Shown here piece by piece: positions 48,001 through 57,788 of a DNA stretch of 64,000 bases. Made by a program: the position numbers and the translations under genes. Positions within the stretch are counted from its first letter, which is position 1, and each line of letters begins with the position of its first letter. The notes beneath the pieces are model-generated. The model had not been told where the DNA came from. It saw only the letters and a program-made list of their open reading frames with translations, and searched no databases. Source of the stretch: Iris pallida (Eukaryota; Streptophyta; Magnoliopsida; Asparagales; Iridaceae); contig JANAVB010002199.1 of the NCBI GenBank assembly GCA_029216955.1, forward strand, positions 12,476,585-12,540,584. The letters are read 5' to 3'.

Positions 48001-48485
48001 TGATTATACCCAGAATACCCATCCATGAATGACATCCGTTCAAACCCACAGGTATTATCGATCATGACATCAGTAATTGGTAGAGGGAATTCGTCTTTAG
48101 GACATGCCGCATTGAGATCGCGGAAGTCTATGCATACTCCGATCTTGCCAGTCTTTTTAAGAACAAGAACTATATTAGCTACCCAATCGGGATGTTGTTT
48201 CTCTCTAATAAACCCAGAGGCCATGAGTTTATTGACTTCAGCTTCAATTGCATCCATAATGTCTGGACGAAATCGTCGCTGTTGTTGCTTGACCGGTTTA
48301 GCATTCGGCATGATATTAAGTTTATGAGTTGCGATTTGTGGATCAAGTCCTGGCATATCTTCATAACTCCAAGAGAAGACATCAATGTATTCACGAATGA
48401 GTTTGATCATGTCTTGCTTATCAGTTTCTGAAAGACTTTCACTAATGAATATTGGTTTGGGAGATCCCTCTTCACCAACATCTAT
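45069..48485 (-). pseudogene. TAT3 RT, RNase H, archaeal-type RNase H and integrase
   Basis: One frame of about 1139 codons broken only by a TGA at 47808-47810. RT: YIDVFSWSYEDMPGLDPQIA, VKQQQRRFRPDIMDAI, FMDGYSGYNQIKM, VMPFGLKNAGATYQRAM and the catalytic CYIDDITVKS. First RNase H: YTRAMSHSLGALLAQ, RYSPVEKECLALMFA, VISRINPIRV; the usual acidic positions at the first and third sites are absent. Second, archaeal-type RNase H: RLFFDGASRIGPNG, NNVAEYNALLIGLQ, EAYGDSKLIVNQ, EADALANL; all four acids are present. Integrase: REAHDGICGAHQPGPK, YKACQIH (first Cys of CX2C lost), WGMDIIGPI, IIHDNGPQF, ANRLAEAFNKTI (D, D, E kept), then the GPY motif KWEGPYVVSRVF. There is no chromodomain. Ends KKYYV. Confidence 0.92.
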
Positions 48486-50294
48486 TTAAACAAGTTTGTC
48501 TTCAGTCGGAGGTTCTTTTTGCTCGAATCGGAACTCCCATTGATTATCTAACCTTTGGGCCCATTGTTCTGATTCAGGTGAGATTTCAAACTCGTCTTCG
48601 TCTTCATCACTTTCTTCAGAACGGTCAATGGAGATCATATTGGAAGACAGAATATTGTAGTGGAAGTCACCGATACTTGTATCAGAATCCCAAGAGGTAG
48701 TACTAGAAGAATCAGATCTCTTATCTTCGTCAGATTCGGGATCTTCATGGACAGTATTGATAAAAGGAGTAGGAGCAATATAACCCAATCCGCATTTTGT
48801 TCTTCCATATTTCAGAGGAGGAATCCGAACAGGCATTTTTCTTCCTTTCCCATTATTGAGGCCAGTTCTGAAGTCATAGCCCATATTTTTAATGATGTCT
48901 TTAGATTGCTGACTATAACGACATAGTTGTAATCTTCCAGAATCATCGTTTTTGTCATCATCTTCAGGGTTAGAAGGATTTTGGGGCCCTTTGTAAAAGA
49001 CTATTGGAATGTCTCCTGGCTTTCTGCTGGGAACTAGAAAGTATGAAGTTTGTACTGATTCTAGGGATACATCTGTATGAAAAGTCTGTAAAACTCCTAT
49101 GGTTATTGTTCTCAAGTCATCTAACAAATGCAAATAACTATGAACATGATTACACACATCAATATACTGCAAAGATGGAGACTTTTTATTAAATTTAAAA
49201 GTAGCAGTATTTACATTGGAATAAGACTGAGCCTTAGAAATCTTAGCCAAATCAATGACTAAAGGGGGAGAAGAAAAACGAGAAGAAGTTTTGCTTCGAT
49301 TAAGATCGATAACAAATGGCTCAGAAGAGGTGAGCTCCCTAGAAGCCTGAGATGGAAGAGTAGTCCGCCCTCCAACAGGGATTACCAGAGTATCCTGTTT
49401 CATATGTGAAGATACAGGAACTGTAGTACGCCCACTGACAGGAATGATCAGTGTATCTTGAGTAGACGACTGAGGTAATGGAGAGATTCGTCCACCTACT
49501 AGAATGATGAAAGAACCTTTTCCAGAGGGTTTGGGAGATTGTTGCTGAGTAGTTCGACCTTTAACAGGGATTATTAAAGTCTCACTTTGTGAATCCTCTT
49601 TCTCCATAGCTTGTATCACCCTTGTATACTCTTCTTTGTACATCCGGGAATCATTGAAATAAGCTTCAACCCCATGGAAGGGATTTATATCAGCAACTTC
49701 TTTTTGTACTCTTCTATTGCTGTCAATGCATTTAAAACACTGATGAAGAGTAGAAGGCACCACATTATTTTCATGAAGAAAGGGCCTCCCCAGAAGAAGA
49801 TTATAAGATTCCACGATCTCAATCACATAGAAAGTGACTTTGGATCTGAAATCGCCTATCTGAAGTTTCAGGTGAATCTTTCCCAAAGGCTCGCTTCGGC
49901 TCTGATTGAATCCCAGGATAGTAGTAACCGTCTTGGAAAGCTTGTGAAGAGGGATTTTTAGTTCATCCAACAGACTCTTTGGCATTATACTTATAGCAGA
50001 CCCTGGATCAATGAGGATACGATCTATCTTCATCGTATCGATATAACCGGTGTAGTAGAGAGGCCGATCATGTCGATTATCCTCCAATAGCATGTCGTCT
50101 TGTGTAAAGGTGATATTTGGGATAATCTCCAATACACTGTTGCATTGTAAGCAAGTGGCAGGTTCTTCACCTAGCTTCTTTAATTGTGCAAGACAAGAGT
50201 CAGCCTGAAGAAGTGCTTCACTTAACGTCTCCCGAGTCTCTTTGGAAAGACGTAGAAGTTCAAAGAGGGACATTCTAGCTGGAGTATTAGCAAG
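48486..50294 (-). pseudogene. TAT3 protease and PR-RT linker
   Basis: From 50273 on the minus strand: MSLFELLRLSKETRETLSEA, the protease with KIDRILIDPGSAISIMPKSL (catalytic Asp in IDPGS), ILGFNQSRSEPLGKI and NLLLGRPFLHENNVVPSTLH. A linker of about 300 residues follows with four copies of a (T)LIIPVxGRTT motif (49330-49590), RELTSSEPFVIDLNRSK, then LCRYSQQSKDIIKNMGYDFR and SWDSDTSIG. It is open except for the TAA at 48486-48488 (LV*IDV; TAT2 has LVQVDV). Confidence 0.85.
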
Positions 50295-53200
50295 TTAAGC
50301 TAAAATGTCGAAGTTATAAGGTTTCTGAAGCCCAAGAGGAGGGAATTTCTTGATGGGCTTATCAAATCGAGCCTGTTGTTTGCCTTTCTCAAGAGCTGTG
50401 GGCTTGGAAGGAGTAGGTTCAACCGGTGCAGTGGAAGGAATAGGTGCAGTGGATGATTCTTCTTCAAGAGGAACATCAGGAGCATCTTTGTTGGCAGGAG
50501 GGATATCAGGAGTATCCTCAGGATTCTTAGAATAATCTTTTAGATAAGATTTCCCTGTTCTAGTAGCACCAGCAAGTGCTTCTTCCTTATCTTTTGATTC
50601 TATATCGGGAGTAGATCCAAGAGAAGTCATATGGCATGACTTAATCTTTCCAGCCTTCTTGGACTTTCGAGAAATAGTCTTTTGAAGAGGAGAAGATTCA
50701 AAATCTGCCACTAGATCAGGATGAATCCATATGATTTCTTCTATTTCCATAGTGATTGGTACTAATCCTTCAGATTGTGGAGGAAGAATATTCACTATGT
50801 CAAGAGTTGCCTTGGGAATAGGAACAATCTCGCTTTCAAGGAGTTGAGGAGGGAAATCTCCAAATTGCATAGAGACGACGTTGGAGGTGACAGTCTTCTC
50901 TTTCAGAGTAAGAGAGATAGCTCCAGATTTAATCATTTCATGGATCTTTCCTTTCAGTACATAACATGTACGAATTGTGTGACCCAACATTCTGTGGTAT
51001 GGACTGTATTTATGATGATCTGTCTTACCAGCTTCATCAGGTTTCTTGATTTCAGGTAATTATATTTTATTACCTTTCAGCAGACATTCAAAGATACCAA
51101 GGACATCATCGTCATCAAAAGAATATTCTTCTTTGGGGCGAGGTGCTCTTGGTTGTTGAGTTGTAGAGGCGGGAGAAGTTTGAACAGTCGATGCATCTTT
51201 ACTCTGAAGATTAACTTCAAGGGTTTCTTTTCCCTTGCGAGTATTGGATTTAGCATTATTGTTAGTATTTTGACCTGTTTCTTTGGGAGTCATCTGCACT
51301 CCTAAACCTTTGAAGGTTTTAGCACTAATTTCTGCAGCTTTGGCACTAACTATAAAAGAAGGCCAATCTTGAAACTGAGTAGATCCTGTCCACATGCTGA
51401 TAATTGGCAACAAATTTGATTTGCATGTGTCGATGGTGACAGTATCAGGAGTTCCAAGAGGCATCTTCAGAGCTTCTCTTCGAAACCGTTCAATGAATTC
51501 CTATGTAGTTTCATTATTTTTCTGCTTGATTCTTATAAGAGCAGACATAGTCATGTCATTGAGCCCTTCATAGAATCTCTCAAGAAACATTTGTTTGAAA
51601 CCGGCAAATGAGGTAATACACCCATCCGGGAGACTTCTATACCATTCATAAGCCGTTCCTTTGAGACATCCGACAAACACCCGAGTAAGGAGGGCGTCAC
51701 TTGGTTGCAGCTGGTCAGTCATCACTTCAAAGTAATTAATAAATTGACTCAGAGAAGTGGTTCCGTCATAGAATGAGATAGTAGGAGGCTTGTATTTAGG
51801 AGGATACGATACTTGCTTCCATTATATCGGATAAGGTTGCTTGATGCCCAACCTTTGTAAACCATCCTTCTGTTTGAATGCCTCAAATTGAGTTTTGAGA
51901 TTCCTCAATTCTTCAGTAACAACTCCGGAGGATTGTGGAGTTGTAGCTTGCAAAGAATAGTTGGGAGGAGGAACAGCATTATAAGCACTACCCCCAGCTC
52001 CGGAGAGACTAGGATTTGGTTGAGCTTGTCCAGGAGTATTAGATTGTACTGCTGGAGGAACTTGTACTGGACTTACACCAGTGTCAATTGGTATGGCATC
52101 TGGTACAGTCTGTCGATTTTGCATCTGGGTTGCCATGAGTTCATACATCGACTTCATAGTATCAGCCATAGACTTCATTTGCTGTTCCAAAGAAGCAATT
52201 CTTTGTTCTTGAGGAGTCATGGAAGAAGAAGGTTCATCAGTATTCCCATCGACCATATAAGTTGTGACTGTACGAGGGATTATTGATGAACTGGTGGATG
52301 TTGTTTGTTCTGAATCATTACTTTGTGTATCAAAGTCATTTGTAGGAGAACTACCCCCAGTAGGAAGAGGTGGGAAGTTAGATTCTCCAAAAAATTGAGA
52401 ATAATCTTCAGAAAAAGAATTTCTTTGACTAGAAGCCAGGACTCTTGCTCTGGTGCCTCTGTATACTCCATCTGGACTATCAGTTCTACCCCCAGTATCC
52501 CGAGAGGTCATATTGACAGAAGCAAACAGAGGTTCATCTTCATCAGGCATAGGTTCACACTGAATCCGATTGAAGACAGATTATCGTTTAGTTTGACATC
52601 TGTATTGCATTGTGACTCTCGGTTGAAAGTCACAATCATGATCAACATGATCCTGATCCCTTGATTGACATCTGCATTAAATTATGACTCTTGGCTGGAA
52701 GTCACATTTAGCATGATCCATTGACACAGAATTATTCCTTCTCTTCTGTTGAAGATGTTCTCGTAAATCTGTCTGTGAAGATTGAGGCACATCAGAGAAC
52801 ATTCTTTGTGTATTTTTAGGAATATATTTCCGGTTCTTGGGTCTTGATGGCTCTTGATTATATAGAGAGTGATTAATCTGAGCCACATAATTTCTAGCAT
52901 ACTCTGTATCTGGATCTCTTGCTTTTGTTCCCGATTGGTATGGTTTTTTGACACCAGATGTGCTTCCTAAACGGGTTTGATTAAGTTTTGCTCTTAGATC
53001 AGTTGGAGGTAACACATTGGTTTTTGAAACTTGGAGTTTTCCTTCCATTGATCTGGATATTTGCAGAGAAGGAAGAGTTGAACCATCCTCTTGATTAGGA
53101 GTTGGTAACAGACCCTCTTTCGTAGACAAATTCTGTGCCCAATTCGAAGAAGTCGCAGAAGAAGACATTAAGGGATGTTTCTTCTTAGACTTATTCAAGT

Positions 53201-54071
53201 TTTGAGACATAGAATGTCCAGAAGGAAGAGTAGTCAAAAGTCCATCTCCTTTTCTTTGACTAACAAAATTGTCAGTCAAAGCTGTTCCTGAAGTAAACAC
53301 TACAGGAGCAGAAGAAACAACTAAAGAGTTATTTCTTTTTGAAGGGACTTTGTGTGGAGGAGTTCTAGCAAGACCACCCCCAGTTCTAGTAGAACTTGGC
53401 AAAGAAGAAGAGATAGCTAAAGAACTATTCTTCTTTGAGTATGCTGGTGACAATTTGGCTAAGGAGCCAGTATTGTCAGCGTATAAAGTCTTGGCTAAAG
53501 AGCCAGATTTTGGTACGCACACTGAGTCAGAAGGAATTGACTTGGAAATACACGCTAGAACAGATTTGGCTAAGGAGCCAGTGTTGTTAGCGTGACTTTT
53601 GAATTTAGAAATACACGCTGGGACAGATTTGGCTAAGGAGCCAGTGCTACCAGCGTGACTATTGGGATTGAGATTACACGCTGGAACAGGCTTGGCTAAG
53701 GAGCCAGTGCTGCCAGCGTGACTTTTGACTTTGAGATTGTACGCTGAAACAGACTTGACTAAGAAGCCAGTACTATCAGCGTGACTTTTGACTGCTGTCG
53801 TCTTCGAGCACACAAGAGTGTGCGTGCTTGAAGTAGAGTCCTTGCCAGTGTTAGGAGTAGACACTGTGGCAGAAACTTCACCCTTGGTTGCCAACAGATT
53901 CTTAGGGACGTAGACAGATCGTCCCTTCGACTTGGCAGTGGTGATGGAGGCTGAAGTGGGCTTGCCACCCTTAGCCCGCTGCATTTCTTCGTAGGCGAGT
54001 TGATCGAATTGGATCGATATCACCTTCTTCGTCGAGCCGACTGACGAAGTGTCGCATTGAGTTGTTGCCAT
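50295..54071 (-). pseudogene. TAT3 gag
   Basis: Start MATTQCDTSSVGSTKK at 54071, about 20 bases after the PBS. The N-terminal half has about six units like SHAGSTGSLAKSVPAC (53440-53800), then LREHLQQKRRNN. Next are a duplicated CDFQPRV block and the acidic MPDEDEPLFASVNMTSRDTG. A coiled-coil patch (EQRIASLEQQMKSMADTMKS) precedes the capsid (LGIKQPYPI, VFVGCLKGTAYEWYRSLPDG, FYEGLNDMTMSAL, SMWTGSTQFQDWPSF). A knuckle-like YHRMLGHTIRTCYVLKGKI lacks the first Cys. The frame is unbroken by indels, with TAA or TAG at 52677, 52581, 51822, 51501, 51060 and 50295. Compared with TAT2, most of these are single C-to-T type changes. Confidence 0.88.
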
Positions 54072-54091
54072 CTCAGAAGAGGAGATGGTTT

Positions 54092-54109
54092 TCCCCAGCA
54101 GAGTCGCAA
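54092..54109 (-). promoter_or_regulatory. TAT3 primer-binding site
   Basis: Minus strand TTGCGACTCTGCTGGGGA, two bases after the LTR end; one base differs from the TAT2 site (TGGCGACTCTGCTGGGGA). Confidence 0.8.
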
Positions 54110-54111
54110 TT

Positions 54112-54916
54112 TGTTTTCCATAAATAAATTCACTTTATTTATTGTGTTTTTGGGAAAATTACAACTGTAGGAATCCGATCTAGAAGACGATCGCTTTATC
54201 CCTTGGACGATGCGAAGAAGAAAAGCTCTCAAAATTTTGACAGTAATTTAGATAACTATGTATCTGTACAATGAATGAGAAAAGAACCCTATTTATAGAG
54301 TCAAAAATAACTGAAAGGATAACTATCTTCACAACCTGTGCCTAGTTGAAAATCACGCAGGATCTAACATACGCAAGGTTATGAACAGTTACTGGACGTG
54401 GCCTGTAACTGTTGGACACATGGCAATCATGCATGAGTCGTGTGCAAATTATAGGACACGCAGGCGAGAGATCAGTGGCATGGCTGCCACGTACTCCAAT
54501 TTGATGAAATCTACGCAGGCTTGTTGAAGACGAAATCCACGCAGACTCGGGTCAGAAAGCTTCAAAATCCACGCAGACTTGGGGCAGGAAGCTTCAGAAT
54601 CCACGCAGACTTGAGGCAAAAAGCTTCAAAATTCACGCAGACTTGAGGAAGGAAACTTCAGAATCCACGCAAGCTTGAGACAGAAAGCTCAAAATACACG
54701 CAGACTTGAGGAAGGAACATATAAGTTTAAAATACACGCAGACTTGAGCCAGAAGGTTCAAAATATACGCAAGATTGAGGCAGGACTGCCAGCTGTCTTG
54801 ATTCGACGTGCCTCGACTGACACAAAATCTCTGACAGTGATTGCCTTGTCAGTCGCATTAAATGACAATAAGCTCTTTTGGTACGCCAACTTGGTGAAGG
54901 CTGAGTCTTGTTGAAG
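54112..54916 (-). mobile_element. TAT3 5' LTR
   Basis: The LTR ends GGAAAACA at 54112 on the minus strand, next to the PBS. The TATA box CTATAAATAG is at 54287-54298. The U3 side (54510-54785) holds about seven copies of a unit with CACGCAGACTTGAGG and AAGCTTCAAAAT; the 3' LTR has only two or three. The outer end is uncertain (54774 or 54916; see the TAT3 entry). A short open frame at 54675-54914 is mostly this repeat. Confidence 0.75.
54510..54785. repeat. CACGCAGACTTG repeats in the TAT3 U3
   Basis: About seven tandem units of roughly 32-36 bp. Copies nearer 54785 are more degenerate (ACACGCAGACTTGAG, ATACGCAAGATTGAG). Confidence 0.85.
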
Positions 54917-57788
54917 AAGATTTCGAAAGTCACGCAATAGTCGGCTGTGATCTCTCGAGTTCCGTGCATACGTGACATATGAGGAGACATTCTTCGACTG
55001 TCGTGCTGTCAGTCATAATGACACTCTGACAAATGATGAGCTGTCTTCCAGCGTAACTTTTAAATATTGTCCTGATCAACTCAACGTGACTTTTAGACTC
55101 TGTCTTGATCAACTCAGCGTGACTTTTGGACTTTGTCCTGATCAACTCAGCGTGACTTTTGGACTTTGTCCTGATCAACTCAGCGTGACTTTCCTTTTTA
55201 AGGTCTACAAAGATCAATCTGAATGTGCTCCGGCACCAGTCAGTACAAGGACCCTTTCTCACAAGGATTCTTCTTCTCTCCTTGCCAAAGGGAAGTGTAC
55301 TGATCAAAGAGGTATTCTGCCTACTCCGGTAGCAGAATTCCAAGATCTCCCAACCCTCAAGATCTCCTGCTCAAGTCAGAGAAAATTGCTGGTGTCTCAG
55401 ACGGAAACCCCTGGGGATGAGTTTGTTGATCTAAGAATTTATCTCAACAGGCCAACTTCGGTGAAACATAAACAGCCAATGCCGAAGATTAACCAGTATC
55501 AGAAGCAAACTTCCAGGATCATGAATCCAGACACCTCTGCAAATGAAATGAGCACTTCCCTGTACACTCAGGGAACAAAACATTTAAAGAATCGAAACCA
55601 TGTTCCGAATGTTATCAAAGAACGCATCCCTCGAACTTTTGCTCATCCTGTTGCTGTTCCCGATCTCCGAGAACACCTCAAGCAAAAACGGAATAACATC
55701 CCAACATCCCCAATGCAACCACATGGACACCATTGCAATCATAAAGTGGTCATCAAGTGTTATTGTCAAACAACAAGACGATCTATCTTCGATCGTCTGA
55801 ACTTTTCTAACTCTGAACCTATGTCGGAAGATGAAGATGAGGTTTTGTACGCTTCCGTCAACATGACTTCTAGAGACACTGGGGATAGGAAGTGCTCTAA
55901 GCACAGGAAGCCTCGTAAGCCAAGCCAACGGTATTTGGAGTTACTCCAAGAATCCTCTGAAGGAGTATTCCAACATACCAGATCCCGAAACCGAGACACA
56001 ATCGGTCAAAGGAATCTTCAAGATCCTTCCGAAAGTCTCCTTCCTTCTCACTTAGGAGATGATTCTTTCTCCGACTACGATGCATACAGCAAAAGCTCAG
56101 AGCAGACAGCGTCCTCCACTGTACCCAGAGAAGTGACAGCTTATGTTGTCAATGAAGATCCCGATGCTTCCAGTTCAGCTAGTCAAGAACAAAGAATAGC
56201 TGCACTAGAAGATAAGTTGAAGACCATGGTTGAGATGGTCGCAAGTATGCATTCCATCATTGTGGCCCATCATACAGTCCCACCGACCGTACCTCCTGCA
56301 AATCCTAAAATCATATCATCGTCGGTGCCTGTTAATGCTGGGCTGGGGGTACCATCTCTTCCAGTACCTCCTGTGCAAGTCCAACCTATACCCAGTTAGT
56401 CAGGTGCTGGAGGTAGTGCTTATCATGCTGTTTCTCCTCCTAACACCGTGGTTCAGCCTGCTCCTTCTACATCAGTGGAAGATGCCAATGAAGCTGTTAA
56501 GCTCTTGCGAACTCAGTTCGAAGCTTTCAAGGAGAAAGACAACTTGCAAAGATTGGGGATCAAGCAACCTTACCCAGTTGAATGGAAGGAAGTTCCATTT
56601 CCTCCGAAGTACAAGATCCCAACCATCTCGCTGTTTGATGGCAGTACTTCTCCTAGTCAGTTCATTAACCACTTTGAGGTTATGACTGTCTAACTTCAAC
56701 CAAATGACGCTCTTCTTACCAGAGTATTCGTTGGCTGTTTAGCTGGCGTAGCATACGATTGGTATAGAAGCTTGCCCGATGGTTGTATCACCTCCTTCTC
56801 TGGCTTAAAGCAAATCTTCTTGGAACGATTTTACGAGGGGATCAACGACATGACTATGTCAGCCCTCAATAAAATTAAACAAAGGCACAATAAAACTGCT
56901 GAGAGCTTCATTGAAAGATTCTGCCGAAAAGCTTTAAAAATGCCTCCTGGAACTCCAACTGCTGTCACCATAGACACCTGCAAGGCAAATCTATTGTCTA
57001 TCATCAGCATGTGGATAGGGTCAACTCAGTTCCAAGATTGGCCATCCTTCATTGTCAACCCTAAAGCAGCTGAAGTTAGCACCGACAAATTCAAGAAGTT
57101 AGGGGTACAAATGTCTAACCCCGACCGGGATGAACATCAAACATCAGGTGGTAGCAATCGCCAGAACAACCGCAAAGCAAAAGAAACTTTGAATATCAAT
57201 TTAAACAAGAACAAAGAATCTCTTGCGGTCAACGTATCTCCTCCTACGTCCACTTCCACTCCTTCTATGCCTCCACCGAGAGAACCTCGTCCTAAAGTAG
57301 AATATTCCTTTGACGAGAATGACACAGCGAGCATCTTTGATTCCTTAATCAAAAGCAATAAAATCCAACTTCCAGATCCAAAGAAGCCCGATAAAGTCGG
57401 TAAGACTGATCATCCCAAGTACTATGTCTATCATAGGTTCATCGGACATCCCACTTGAGCATGTTATGTGCTCAAAGGCAAAATTCAGGAGCTGGTCAAT
57501 GCTGGTATTGTCACTCTACAGCAAGACGAGAAGACTGTTACTGCAAACATGGTATCAGTTCAATTCGGTGACTTTTTGCCCCAGATGGTGCAGCACGGTG
57601 TCATTCGTATCCCCAAAGCTACTCTTGAGATTGAAAATCTCCCTCCTCCACGAAGTGAAGGTCTCGTCCCCTTGTCTCTTGACAATGGCGAGATTATGTA
57701 GATTCATCCGGATCTTGCTTCGGAGTTCGAACTTCCCTCTTCCTCCAAGAAGAAAGACCGCTCCAAGGGCAAGACAAAGACTTGCAAT
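54917..57788 (+). pseudogene. TAT2 gag, C-terminal part
   Basis: Gag resumes after TAT3, from EDFESHAIVGCDLSSFRAYV. Four repeats of a 14-residue unit (LSVTFGLCPDQ, 55055-55195) follow. Then come GILPTPVAEFQDLPTLKIS, VPDLREHLKQKRNN, MSEDEDEVLYASVNMTSRDT, the coiled-coil patch EQRIAALEDKLKTMVEMVAS, and the capsid region (LGIKQPYPVEW, GVAYDWYRSLPDGCI, FYEGINDMTMSAL, SMWIGSTQFQDWPSF). The knuckle-like YHRFIGHPT*ACYVLKGKI contains a stop. Stops fall at 56397, 56691, 57456 and 57699, with no indel. Where the TAT3 residue is conserved, three of the four arise by one C-to-T or G-to-A step. Confidence 0.85.

Larger units (their letters stand above)
38263..54916 (-). mobile_element. TAT3: Tat-lineage element with antisense module
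   Basis: A 16.6-kb minus-strand element inserted in TAT2 gag. The order on the minus strand is 5' LTR, PBS, gag, PR, linker, RT, RNase H, archaeal-type RNase H, INT, then an antisense module (107-aa ORF, tandem array, spliced plant-mobile-domain gene), then 3' LTR. The left end at 38263 is firm (TGTTTTCC, also next to the PBS at 54112). The right end is uncertain. AAGAT occurs just before 38263 and again at 54917-54921, which restores an open TAT2 gag frame, but the base before it is not CA. An alternative end near 54774 (TACGCA then AGATT) has a proper CA but leaves stops in gag. Confidence 0.85.

Noticed and set aside
54675..54914. 79-codon plus-strand frame
   Set aside because: Its first half is the TAT3 U3 repeat; no homology was recognised. 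It could include degraded TAT2 gag, but the better gag frame starts at about 54.9 kb.
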